Assembly: GCA_963790715.1 (NCBI GenBank)
Contig: CAWBPN010000010.1
Coordinates: forward strand, 310,001 to 374,000
DNA length: 64,000 bases
Source of the DNA: DCFW01 sp963790715
GTDB taxonomy: Bacteria > Bacteroidota > Bacteroidia > Bacteroidales > Bacteroidaceae
Reading direction: 5' to 3'
Part shown: piece by piece, positions 17,193 to 28,200 of the stretch
How the letters are laid out: each line of letters opens with the position of its first letter
Numbering within the stretch: the stretch's first letter is position 1
The notes under the pieces: model-generated
What the model saw: the letters and a program-made list of their open reading frames with translations, nothing else
Told to the model about the DNA's origin: nothing
Databases searched by the model: none
Program-made: the position numbers and the translations under genes

Positions 17193-17229
17193 AAAGTCAA
17201 CTATCTATTTTTAAGTTAGTTGGCTTTTT
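17193..17229 (+). terminator. Rho-independent terminator after lipoprotein
   Basis: AAAGTCAACTA (17193-17203) pairs with TTAGTTGGCTTT (17216-17227) with one internal mismatch and continues into a T run. It separates the lipoprotein from the ZorAB-like operon. The rest of 17230-17545 is AT-rich with no confident gene. Confidence 0.7.
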
Positions 17230-17545
17230 ATAATGTGATGAATTTAAAGAATTTCATATATGAATTAAGAATCCTACTTATTATAACATATTCTTTGATG
17301 GGTGGATTTTTCAACGTGTAAATTATATATACCTGAAGAAAATGTTAACTTGTATGAATCAACATATGGATAGAATAATTTTAAAAACATTATTGGAGAA
17401 TAATTATATTATTCATTATATTTACAAAAATTTTAAAATTAATTCGATATGATAGGAAATATAGTATTCAAAGAACAAATTTCATTTACTTATTAGTTTG
17501 AATTTGAAGATTATAAAAATAACAATTATAAAGAGTGATATAAAA

Positions 17546-17878
17546 ATGAATGAAAAAGAATTTATCGGCAATATTTCAAAAAAGATTGCCGATTACAATA
17601 CACCAGAGCTGACAATATCGCAAGCTAATTCATACGATTCACTTTCAAATGATATTTATACAGACAGCAAACGATTTATATATGAGTTATTGCAAAATGT
17701 GTACAATGCTTGTAATAAAAAAGAAGAACTTATCTTTCAGATCAATTTTTATAAGAAATACCCGTTATTAGTTAATGCTGATTTCCTTAAAGATACAGAT
17801 AGCAAAGACATTCACAAAGATTTGGAATGGAATCAATGGTTATTAAAATTAATAAATTACGATACAAACTTAATTTAA
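17546..17878 (+). CDS. Truncated sacsin-like/HSP90-type ATPase fragment
   Basis: This 110-aa frame heads the ZorAB-like operon. Its first half contains SNDIYTDSKRFIYELLQN (~33-50). This matches the start of the sacsin/HSP90-like ATPase domain found in large DUF3883-type and other defence proteins (usually ...ELLQNADDA...). Directly after that point the sequence diverges and the nucleotide-binding loops are missing. It is therefore either a degraded relic or a small derived protein keeping only the N-terminal cap. The frame opens at a TTG (17498), but ATG 17546 has the better context. It ends three bases before the DarT-like gene. Confidence 0.55.
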   Translation: MNEKEFIGNISKKIADYNTPELTISQANSYDSLSNDIYTDSKRFIYELLQNVYNACNKKEELIFQINFYKKYPLLVNADFLKDTDSKDIHKDLEWNQWLLKLINYDTNLI

Positions 17879-17881
17879 GAA

Positions 17882-19123
17882 ATGAGATTCTTTGATAAAT
17901 TCATACGAATATTTAAAAAAACAGATTACAAACCAAAGGAAAAAGATATTTCCAATAGAATTTATAATCTGGAATGCGAAAAGCATAAGCTGGATTCACA
18001 GTTAAAACAAATTAATACTTTTAATACTAATCTTTCATGGTATAAAATAGAGCTTACTTCGCAAAAACCAAAAGATATCAATTCTTTTACTCCATATAAA
18101 CTAAAGAAGATTACTAATATGAAAGATCTTCAAAAAAAGAGAGAATATGAAGAAGCAGAAAAAATACATAAATTAAAATCTTCAATTAGACAAGACCTAA
18201 ATAGAGTCCACATTTTCATTGATAAAGAAGATACCGATGAAGCAAGTAAACTCCTTTATACAACCGCGCCTTTTATTAAAGACCTTAAAGATAAAGACCT
18301 TGAAAAGTTATTCTATGAACTAAAAGATAAAATTGTTGATATTAATGAGAATATACGTATAAAAGAGAAGAAGAGGAAAGAGGAAGAAGCTAAGCAAATA
18401 CACGAAGAAGAAATACGTAAAAAAGAAATAGAACGTCAAAGAAAAGAACGTGAAGAAGCTGAATATATTCGAAAGGAAAAAGAAAAAATAGAATCTGTAA
18501 GAGAATACGAAGAAAAACTGAGGAAAGAAGAACAAAGGCGTATTTCAGAACTATTACGTCTTAGAAATTTGGGAACTACCAAAAAAAATAATGCTAATGA
18601 ATTTATCAAATATTTACAAAACCAACAAGTGCAATATTTTTATCATTTTACCGACAAAAAGAATTTAATATCCATTAAAGAAAGTGGTGGTTTGTGTTCT
18701 TGGAAATATTGTTCAGAAAATAAAATTCATATATCAAATTCTGGTGGTGATGATGAGTCAAAAATATTAGATCAAAGATATAACCTTGAAGACTACGTTC
18801 GTTTGAGTTTCTGTAGTAATCACCCTATGGCTTATAGAAAATACAAAGAGGGTGCCCAACTCGTCTTATTGAAAATTAAGATTGAAGTGGCAGTTTTTGC
18901 TGATACTATGTTTTCCGATAAAAATGCTACCGATTCATCTCATAGTCATGGAGGTTCATTTGAAGATCTTAAAAAAGTAAATATACAAGCTACAAAGCTA
19001 CCCTATCTTAAAAAAGATGATGTTAATTTCAAATATCATCAAGCGGAATGTATGGTAAAAACATTTGTTCCTATTGAATACATAGTTAATATAAATAATC
19101 CAGAAATAATGAATTTTGAATAA
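17882..19123 (+). CDS. DarT-like ADP-ribosyltransferase with N-terminal coiled coil
   Basis: The 413-aa protein has a long charged, Lys/Glu-rich coiled coil (~80-225). Its C-terminal domain (~250-405) has the DarT/DUF4433 pattern: YHFTDKKNL (254-262) with ISIKESGGL (~263-271), then YVRLSFCSNHPM (~305-316). The motif with the candidate catalytic Glu is HQAECMVKTFVP (Glu ~389). Known DarT enzymes attach ADP-ribose to bases in single-stranded DNA and block replication. Fusion to a coiled coil and placement before ZorAB-like genes is unusual and suggests an effector controlled by the motor complex (inference). The gene sits 3 bp after the ATPase fragment and 11 bp before the putative antitoxin-like gene. 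Confidence 0.75.
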   Translation: MRFFDKFIRIFKKTDYKPKEKDISNRIYNLECEKHKLDSQLKQINTFNTNLSWYKIELTSQKPKDINSFTPYKLKKITNMKDLQKKREYEEAEKIHKLKSSIRQDLNRVHIFIDKEDTDEASKLLYTTAPFIKDLKDKDLEKLFYELKDKIVDINENIRIKEKKRKEEEAKQIHEEEIRKKEIERQRKEREEAEYIRKEKEKIESVREYEEKLRKEEQRRISELLRLRNLGTTKKNNANEFIKYLQNQQVQYFYHFTDKKNLISIKESGGLCSWKYCSENKIHISNSGGDDESKILDQRYNLEDYVRLSFCSNHPMAYRKYKEGAQLVLLKIKIEVAVFADTMFSDKNATDSSHSHGGSFEDLKKVNIQATKLPYLKKDDVNFKYHQAECMVKTFVPIEYIVNINNPEIMNFE

Positions 19124-19134
19124 AAAGCTCAATT

Positions 19135-19818
19135 ATGATATACATTGAAAATAAAAAGAGAAAAATAGAAAACATTCAAAAGCAATATCCTAACGGATAT
19201 ATTTTGGATGTTACTTCAGCATCTCCAACAAGGTATGCCCGGATATTAAGTCCTTTCTATCCACATGGGAATATTCCTATACCATTTACGAAAGGTCTAC
19301 GTGCAACATGTGTTGAAGCTGTTTGGCAAGGTTTAAAGGTCTTTAAATCTTGCGATGTCGACTTAGAAACATTCAAGAATGATACGATGAAAGGACTTAA
19401 ACGTACAGTTAAACGATTCGGTGCTCCTTTAGGGCATAGAAAAGGTGTACATGGAAAAGATATACTTAATTATTTCGATGCGCGAATGCAAATCTATATC
19501 CCAACATATAAATGGGTTCTTGACAATATTCCTGAAGTTCACAATGTTGTCACACGAATAAAGGAAAAATCAAGAACAAATGATATTATATTATTGGATT
19601 ACAACACTAATGATGATTTTAGAGATACTTCATTACCTTTATCACATGCAAGTTTGATAAAGTTATATATAGAGGGAAGATTTCCTCAACCGAAAGAGAA
19701 GTATAAGCCACTTACTCCAGAAGAGATCAAAGAAAAGAAGGAAGCTAGGGAAAAAGCCAAAGACAGCAAAGAAACTGATAGAAAAGATAAAAAACACGAA
19801 CAACTTAATTTATTTTAA
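19135..19818 (+). CDS. Conserved protein resembling DUF6939, possibly NADAR-like
   Basis: The 227-aa protein has conserved-looking motifs LSPFYPHG (38-45), CVEAVWQGLKVF (59-70), GHRKG (100-104), ARMQIYIPTY (116-125) and LLDYNTN (153-159), with PLSHASL near 168-174. A Lys/Glu tail ends the protein. I associate this layout with the family catalogued as DUF6939. The VE..WQ.LK.F core recalls NADAR domains (YbiA-like), some of which remove ADP-ribose from DNA and act as antitoxins of DarT1. Placed between a DarT-like gene and ZorA, a reversal or immunity role is a reasonable hypothesis, not shown. Its stop overlaps the ZorA-like ATG by 1 bp. Confidence 0.6.
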   Translation: MIYIENKKRKIENIQKQYPNGYILDVTSASPTRYARILSPFYPHGNIPIPFTKGLRATCVEAVWQGLKVFKSCDVDLETFKNDTMKGLKRTVKRFGAPLGHRKGVHGKDILNYFDARMQIYIPTYKWVLDNIPEVHNVVTRIKEKSRTNDIILLDYNTNDDFRDTSLPLSHASLIKLYIEGRFPQPKEKYKPLTPEEIKEKKEAREKAKDSKETDRKDKKHEQLNLF

Positions 19819-21371
19819 TGGCAATGAATAATTTATTTATAAAAATGGATATATCCGATAATGTCTTAATTATAATAGACATAATAATTGTATTAATCGT
19901 TTTATATTTGCAGTTTCATTCCTTCAATGGAACAAGGCACAAAATTACAGAACTAAAAAAAAATTTTCCGAACATTTCCTTATTGGAGATTATAGAATCT
20001 TCCGTTACTAAAGACATTTTGTCTAATAAGGATAAACTGAATAAGTTTTTGAAAAACCCACCTGTAAAGCATGAATCTATACCAGTAGCACAAACAAGTG
20101 ATGAAGAAGATGACACTTCTATAAAAAATGGTGTAGAATATTCAGATGTAAGTTTAATTAATTTTGAAGGTGAAAACAATAAGACATTTGTTGATGTTAT
20201 TAATGAAACGAATGCTTACCTATGCAAAAATGTGGGTACATCTGCAGATTTTGCCTTATTACAGGACATATGTGAAAGGAAGGTAGAAGCATTAGAAACA
20301 GAAATCTCAAGTTCCATCAATGTTCCACTATATTTAGGTCTTGGAGGTACATTCATTGGTATAATTACAGGTTTGATTGGTCTTGTTATTAATGTTAGCG
20401 GACTATTCTCTGCTAATAGTATGACTCCATTACGTAGTTTACTATTCGGTGTCGTTTTTGCCATGTTTGCTAGTCTTATAGGTCTTGCCCTTATGGTAAT
20501 AAACTCAGCATTCAAATATAAATCCGCTATTAGAATTTGCGATAAGAACAAAAACAGTTATTATGACTTCTTGCGTAGGGAACTAATGCCTATTTTATCA
20601 AATAGTATGGCTTCAAGCCTCAATTCACTAAAATCAGTTCTGGGAGAATTCATTGGGAAATTTGGACAAAATCTTGATGCTTACTCAAATTCAGCAGAAC
20701 TTCTAAATGATAACATTGAAAAACAACATCTACTTCTTGTTGAAATAAACAAGATGAAAGAAAAAGAAATTGCCACACAAATAGCAGAAACTTTCAACAA
20801 TCTAAAAGATGCTTCTGATTCTTTAGAAGTGTTCAAAAAATATCAAAGTCAATTGAATGAAACAACTAAGAATGTTGATACCGCTATTGCCAAAATAGAT
20901 AGCGTCGTCACATCATTTGATGATTTTGCAGGAGATCTCAAGATTGTCGTAGCAAATCAGACAAAAGCCGGGGAATTACAAGATGAATTCAAGACAGCCA
21001 TAGAAAGACATTTTCCAACTGGCGATGAAGGAAAAGAAATGTGGCGTAAGCAATTTGATAATTTGATGGAAGATGCATCTACCGTTTCTGAAGAATTGAA
21101 TAAACAGTTAAAGGCATCAACAGAGCATATTAAGAATTTTGTAATAGAAAACCAAACAGTTTTCAGTTCCATGGAACAGTTACAAAATCTGATCAACAAG
21201 CTCATAGAATATACAAACGTTCAGGCTACTTGCTACCAGGACCTAAAGAAAGAAATAGTCGAATTAAAAAAAGAACAAATTATCTCACAATCAAATGCGA
21301 GCAAGCTAAACGGAGACTTACTTACAGCTGTACATGAAATGATTTCAGCTATCAAAACTATTAAAAATTAA
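19818..21371 (+). CDS. ZorA-like MotA/TolQ/ExbB-type motor protein
   Basis: The 517-aa inner-membrane protein has a first helix at ~15-36. Two further helices form the MotA/TolQ core: PLYLGLGGTFIGIITGLIG (170-188, continuing to ~197) and LRSLLFGVVFAMFASLIGLA (206-225). A very long, mostly alpha-helical cytoplasmic tail (~240-517) follows, as in ZorA of Zorya anti-phage systems, where the tail signals from the proton-driven motor to cytosolic effectors. MotA, TolQ and ExbB are shorter and lack such a tail. It overlaps the preceding gene by 1 bp and lies 3 bp before the ZorB-like gene, so the five genes look like one transcript. Confidence 0.82.
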   Translation: MAMNNLFIKMDISDNVLIIIDIIIVLIVLYLQFHSFNGTRHKITELKKNFPNISLLEIIESSVTKDILSNKDKLNKFLKNPPVKHESIPVAQTSDEEDDTSIKNGVEYSDVSLINFEGENNKTFVDVINETNAYLCKNVGTSADFALLQDICERKVEALETEISSSINVPLYLGLGGTFIGIITGLIGLVINVSGLFSANSMTPLRSLLFGVVFAMFASLIGLALMVINSAFKYKSAIRICDKNKNSYYDFLRRELMPILSNSMASSLNSLKSVLGEFIGKFGQNLDAYSNSAELLNDNIEKQHLLLVEINKMKEKEIATQIAETFNNLKDASDSLEVFKKYQSQLNETTKNVDTAIAKIDSVVTSFDDFAGDLKIVVANQTKAGELQDEFKTAIERHFPTGDEGKEMWRKQFDNLMEDASTVSEELNKQLKASTEHIKNFVIENQTVFSSMEQLQNLINKLIEYTNVQATCYQDLKKEIVELKKEQIISQSNASKLNGDLLTAVHEMISAIKTIKN

Positions 21372-21374
21372 GTT

Positions 21375-22088
21375 ATGACAAGAGCAAAAGGAAAAGATCC
21401 ATTTTGGACTAGTTACTCTGATCTAATGACAAGTTTGTTCTTCGTTATGCTTGTCATGTTTATTATATGTGTTATAAAATTAGGGAAGGACCTTAAAGAA
21501 GCAAATGCAACTAATGAACAACTCCAGAATATTTTGAAATTGGAAGATCAATTCAAAGTTTTAAGTAATTCCACTTCTTTAAAATATGATTCTATAAAGA
21601 GAATGTTTTATGCAAAGGATCTAGTCGGTATTGAGATTTTTTATCCTAATGACGATAAGATTAAGCCAAAGTATTACGCAACTGTTGACAAAATTGGTTT
21701 CGACTTGCAAAAGATACTTCATTCCTTATTATACAACAAAGAATTCCGTTATCAAATGGTCATAGAAGGATATGCTGCCATTAAATGGGATAAACTGAAG
21801 ACCCATACTTACAACGCTGATAATAAAGAAATGTACGAACTTAGTTATCGACGTGCATTGGCATTATATAATAGATGGAAATTTACCGATAAATTAAATT
21901 TTAGGAAATATAATACAGAGATCATTTTGGCAGGTAGTGGCTTTAATGGAATAAATCGTGATCAAAAGGTAGAGGAGAATAATAAGCGCTTTATTATACA
22001 GATTATACCTAAAATCAGCAGACCCATAATTAGGAGCATACCCATTCATAAAATGAGAAATAAAATCTCGCTATCAAAAAGAAAGTAG
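21375..22088 (+). CDS. ZorB-like MotB/OmpA-type stator protein
   Basis: The 237-aa protein begins with a single membrane helix preceded by FWTSYSDLMTSLFFVMLVMF (9-28). Asp16 corresponds to the ion-carrying Asp of MotB/ZorB. The C-terminal part is a divergent OmpA-like peptidoglycan-binding domain: MVIEGYAA (~132-139), LSYRRALALYNRW (~160-172) and NNKRFIIQI near 210-218. It is the natural partner of the upstream ZorA-like protein. In Zorya, ZorAB forms an envelope motor that senses infection. The operon ends here; 22089-22293 has no confident gene and then the giant gene converges from the other strand. Confidence 0.82.
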   Translation: MTRAKGKDPFWTSYSDLMTSLFFVMLVMFIICVIKLGKDLKEANATNEQLQNILKLEDQFKVLSNSTSLKYDSIKRMFYAKDLVGIEIFYPNDDKIKPKYYATVDKIGFDLQKILHSLLYNKEFRYQMVIEGYAAIKWDKLKTHTYNADNKEMYELSYRRALALYNRWKFTDKLNFRKYNTEIILAGSGFNGINRDQKVEENNKRFIIQIIPKISRPIIRSIPIHKMRNKISLSKRK

Positions 22089-22293
22089 GTTAAAAAAGTC
22101 AGTCATCTTGTAACCGTTCATCGTAAATAAGGAGGAAAAATAGTAACAAAATGTAAGTAAGGATTTGAATAAAATAAACGTATCTTTCATCATGGATAAG
22201 ATGAACGAATCATCCTCAAATACAATGAATATTATAATTCGGAGCACATCCGTTCACTTTATCCGATCATATATAAGCGGTTTGCATCCGGAG

Positions 22294-25200
22294 CTACCCA
22301 AAATTTTGGCTTCTTCCACTATCTGTTAATGTAGTGTTTATTACAAAGTCCGGATTATCTATTGTTGATCTTATTCCTGCCTCATAATATTTTCCTCCAT
22401 TATTAAAGGCTGAATAAAGAACTTGCTCATCACTTATATTCGGTTCGTCTGCAAAAGAATAATAGTCATAAGCTAAAGCACTTGGATCCTTAAGATAATT
22501 TTCAAATAATGCAGTCAGTCTATTAGGCCCGTAACCTTCATTATTTGTAACAAGGTTATATAACCAGAATAAGTCCCTATAATCAGCTTTCTTGCCGTTG
22601 GAATAAGTAATATTTGATTTACCTATATTATCAAAATTAAATACCGTTTCTTCATATTTGTCTATACCGGACTCTGTATTTAAACTTGACAATGAATTTG
22701 TACATACTATCTGATTGCCCCATATTCCTAATCTATTCCTTACTGAGCGTAATCCTAAGTCTTCGCCAAAAGGAGTATTTCTAACCATTGGATAAATAAT
22801 TTCTTCCATCATCTTCTTAAATGTTGCTATACCATGGTCGGAGGATAAATCGAAAACATAATTATCATCTGGAGTAACAGTAGGTCTAAATGCATCTGAC
22901 ATCTTTGCCTTATCTGAATTATAAGCAATGAAAGTACCTAATCCTGCTTGTTTAAGAACATCTGACAAGTTAAATGATATGTTCATACTCTTTAACCATA
23001 ATGCTATCTTATTTTCATCATATACATTAGATAATCTCTTGTATATCTTTTCATTAATATTTATCCTGCCTCCTAATCCTTTATGTGCACTTAATTCCGG
23101 AGTATAATTATCTATAACATCCTGTGCTGTCTTAAAGATAAATTTATATTTACCTGATAACATAGCTTTTTCCTCAGTGTCATATACAGCATCTGTCATA
23201 GCTTTAAATAACGGAGACTTATCTATTGCATCAAAAATATTTATAGAGTGTTTGATGCAATTATAATAATCTCTTGTAGCTTCGAAATATGTTCTATCGG
23301 ATAATTTATTTGGGTCAAAATTTAATAATATATCTAACTTATCAGCCCTGTTTAATATAGTTCGTACACGTTTCCTATTATCTTCACTATTCTCAACGTG
23401 TAAATTATTAATACACTTAGTTGTCATAAGTTCAATATTATTTTTTGATCCGAAAAGATCCATTTCTCTTTGATAAATAGCCTGTGAGAATTTATTAAAG
23501 AAATCATGCAAACTTGTTACATCAGTTTTCATCTTTTGATTTACACCTAATATCTGAGCAAAGATATTTATTTCCCTACCTCCTCTATATATTTCAAGAG
23601 TACTTTTGGCTCCCTCGTCTTTAGGATGTGCATCTATATACTGCGTCATATATTTACTTGCATAGTCTTTTTGGGTACTTGCATATATATTATCCTTATG
23701 AGATAAAACATATTCCATACATGGAGAGTTCATGAATTTTGCTATATCTTTTGCATTAAATCCTAATGCCATCATATATATATGCATACAAGATAGTTCT
23801 GCTGTAGCATTTATCTTAGGCATAACAAGTAACTTAGCATTATTAGTAGCTACACTTATAAACTCAGATAGCATTTTTGCAGCATTACCTTTTCTGAAAG
23901 CCACAGGTGTTTCATCTAAACCATATGCATTCTTTAATCTTAATAGCATATTATCGCTTACAGACGTATCAGCTATAGAACATATAGTATAATACTTGCC
24001 GTTAACGAATAGTTTCTTTACAAATACCTCATTCATTAATGGTAAGTCCTCTTCTTTAATCTTTGAAATATCACTATTATAAAAATTATTATAATAACTA
24101 TTTAAGCTGAATTTTCCTTTATTACCATTAACTGCAATCGCTATTCCCATCTTGCCAATCATAGCTCTTTCCTGTTGATCATACATTGAATGTATGTCAT
24201 GCATATCAAGTGAGTTCTTCATCTTATAAAGAAGTTGTGCCTCTTCCCTCATATTATCTTGTGTATCCATATGAAGATGTGTAACTCCATATATTTGCTC
24301 CAACCCGTCTTTTACTCTCTTTTTATATTCGTCATTGGACTCTCCTTCATTATTTGACTCTAATAGAGCTGAAGATCTTTCATCAAGATTTGCTTCTTTT
24401 TCTGCTAATGCATCATTTGCCCCTTCTTCAAAATCATCTGTTACTACAGGCTGATTGGCATATATCTGATTAGTTGGTGATGATATTATCTCTTTCATCT
24501 TTGACACTACACCATTAGATACTGCGGCATTATTATTCTGGTAATCTCTTCCTGAGTTATATTTGTCCAGTATACTTGTAAATCCTCTTAAATCTTTCTC
24601 TGCTGCTTTTTCAACTGTAAAGGTACTACTATTCCCCAATTTATCGAGTGCAGTTTTGAATGCAGACAATTCTTCACTGTCAGCTTCAGATATATTACGT
24701 AAACTTAAATTCTTAACTATATTATATTCATCCGTAAGATCTACTTGCGATGTAGCGTCGTATGCTATATGATTACCGGATGGTAGTCTCATAGATTCTA
24801 TGATATTCAAGTCGTTTATATCTGCATAATCAAATACGTCATTAGGCATATCTATAAATCCAGACTTATTTATTTGATGGCCCATGAACCATCCTTTATC
24901 TCCATCAAAATCCGATCCTTGTATGAATATCTGCCAAGCTGATACATATACGTCATTGAATTTTCCTCTGTGGTATCCTATATTCTTCATCTCCATTGCA
25001 GACTGTAATGACTGTGCAGGTATACGTGAACATACGAATTCACGACTCTTCATCCATGAAGCATACATCTTCTTGGCAATGTCACTCTTATATTTATTAA
25101 AACTTACAAAATTAAATACTTTACGATTTGTGAATCTATTAAATATTCTACATGTTACCGGAGAATAATCACCTAATGAACTAAGTGGAACAACAGAACG

Positions 25201-28200
25201 TATTCCTCCTAATGAGAAATATAACTTATCAGCTTGATCTATATCGGTTATATATATCATGTCACTGTCACCATTGTCTACATATTTAGCTCCTTCAGGT
25301 AATCTGAATAACTCATTACCATTATATATACGTCCTAATATATCTTTTCCATCTTCTGTATAAGCATTAAGTCTGGAATTTTTATATTGACTATTTGACG
25401 GTACATACTTGACATATATTTTTCTACCGGCCGCATTTATCTTAAAATCAGCATTTGTATTATCTGCTCCATATATCTTATCAACTAAATCGGAAAAATA
25501 TTTTGAACCTTTATTTGTTATTTCTCCTACTGAAGCTTCACCAAAAATATCTGAATAGACATTTCCTGTCATACATTCAGCTGCACGCTTCTTATAATTT
25601 GTAATAGGTAATGAAAGGTTTTTATATTGATCATATCTACTTTGTATATTAGCATCTGTAAGATCATCCAGCCCAAATATATCACTAGGTTTGAAATTGT
25701 CTAAATCTACATTTAAAAACATGCCTTTAGACAACATACTCAATCCTCGTTGAGTCCAAATATTAAGTTTTGTAGATAATTCCTTATCATCTTGTATATT
25801 AAAATGTTTCTTAAACGCTTCTAATGCATTTGAATATTTGTTCCTTCCTAATTTCCAATCATATGACAGTTTAACTGACGGTAAATCAAAAAGGTTATAA
25901 TTCATATTATTACTATCCCAACTTATCTGTATTGGTTTTAAATCACGTGCACGATTAAGAATCTGTGTTACCTGTGTATTCTGTCCGTATTTTTCTTTAA
26001 AATCATAATACTTTTCTAATGAGTTAAGAGTATATTCATGATCTTCGCCATTTTCATTAACTGTACATGTGTCTCCTATTCTTATCTCGCCTGATTTGAC
26101 AACTTTCGGTTTTAACTTATTATTGATATATCCGTTTATTATATCTTCAGTCATCATATTACTACCATCATGATTCCTTATGGCTTCTTCTGCAATATCA
26201 CTTTGAGTCCATGTATTTCCATCTACATCTTCATATATACGTGCCATCATGTGTGAAGCAGTTAGAATACCTCCTAATCCATAATAACGCCTTGCTATAT
26301 ATTTGTTATTCAGGTTAGATATAAGCATCCTCATATATTCATTGAACACATTTGGATTAGATATGGCAGCACTTATGTCTTCTTTGGATATATTGCTACC
26401 TAAAGTCTGAGAAATGTTATCACGTGAGTTCTTAAGTGCTCTTATTATATCTTCTGATAATCTGATAGAAGATACCCCTTTTTGTAATTCGTTATTTATA
26501 GAATCAGATAATATATTATATAGTTGATCTGTTTGTTCTGAAGTTTCAGGATTTTGTGCTAAGGCAGATAATACCTGTGTTACTTCTCGTACAGTCTCAC
26601 CTTCTACAGAACGTGTGGCAGATAATTGTACTCCTATATTCTTTCTATCATAAGTTGAATAAGATAAGTTTATAGGACCATTTGCATCTGCATCATCAGT
26701 CCAACAATAAGACGGATTCAAATTTGTAGCTCCACTTTTTAATGTTGTATGATTTGATACATAATGTATCATCTTTTCCTTAAGATTATTTTTAGTAACA
26801 AAATCATATAACATATCTTGTGAATTTTCATTTAAATGGAAATCACTATCTACACTATATTGCGCTCCAAATGCATTCCAAACGTCGTAAAGATTATTAA
26901 TTTTTGCGACATAAGGCGTTGCCCTTTGCCATTCACCATTAGAATATATATCCCTTTCAACAGTCATATTCCCATTATCCACTTTATAATTTCTTATACC
27001 ATAGTATTCCCCATCCTTAAAATACAAACTTCCTGTATGAGCATTTGTAAATGGTATAGTTAAATTATCATTAAGAGGAATAGAGAAAACTTTTCTCTGC
27101 ATAGATAACATATTAATAGGAGACATTCTACTGTCAAGTATTTTAGCATTATCTATTATACTTTCACCATCTTTCTTTAAGCATGAACCGAATGGAGTAA
27201 CTAATATACCTAATTCCTTTTTTACTCCTTCATACCCTTGTCCCGGATTAGACTCATCTATCATCTTTGAGAACACATAAGGTATATAAGTCTGTCCATC
27301 TGCTATTTTTATATTATCATTATCACCGGATAAGTTAAAGAGGCTATCTTTAACATCTTCCATAGCAGCTATATTAACATGTTCAGGAACACCTTTCATA
27401 TATTCAGGTGATGGGTGAACATAAGTACCTGTATATCCTACTGCACGTTTGGCAAATCCTGTCATACGCTTATCATTCTCAACCATCCAATTAGTCATCT
27501 CTTTGTTATCGAGTTTTCCACTGAATGGTTGCCACTCTACTTTAGGCCCATGCATATACTCAGGTTTAACTGTAGCATAGATATATTCATTCTGAAGAAG
27601 TTGATGCGTAAGATAATATTTTTCCAATAGCGGATTCATCTTATCGTCAATATATAATGGCATTGACCAAAAATGGTCTTTACTTTCTCTAAAATATTTA
27701 GTATACTCAGGATAAGAATCCGGCCTAAGATTTAACTTTTCAATCTTATCACTTTTATTATCGGAATAAAGTTTCTGTAACATAGATGTCTTATGCCACT
27801 CCATAAATGTCTTGAACATATTATCATCATGCGATACCCTATAGTAATTCTCTATATCCTTGTTAAATCTTATACCGTTTTTATAAGAGGAATAGTCCAA
27901 TTCTTCCGTAAATTCGTCACCGGACTCTCTAAACTTATTAAGTAGCCCATCATAGTCTCCATCATATCCTGATAAGAACTCATTGATGTTCTTTATATTA
28001 TTTCCAAAATTATTTGTTATTTTTATGCCCAGTCTCTTATATTTCCCAAATTGTATATTGCATAGGTCTGTATAATAATCTTCGTAAGAGTTCTTTAAAA
28101 GTGTATTTAATTGATCATTGGTTATAGTTCTTAATGATACTATTTTCGGTTCTTCTTTTGTCCCTATATTAAACATATGATCCATATCTACAACCTTGTC

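Noticed and set aside
22193..22330. 45-codon plus-strand frame overlapping the 3' end of the giant gene
   Set aside because: Overlaps a convincing gene on the other strand, and has no recognisable features.
26836..27063. Plus-strand frames inside the giant gene (also 23732, 24563, 24884, 27415, 28688)
   Set aside because: They are antisense shadows of a continuous coding frame with motif support.
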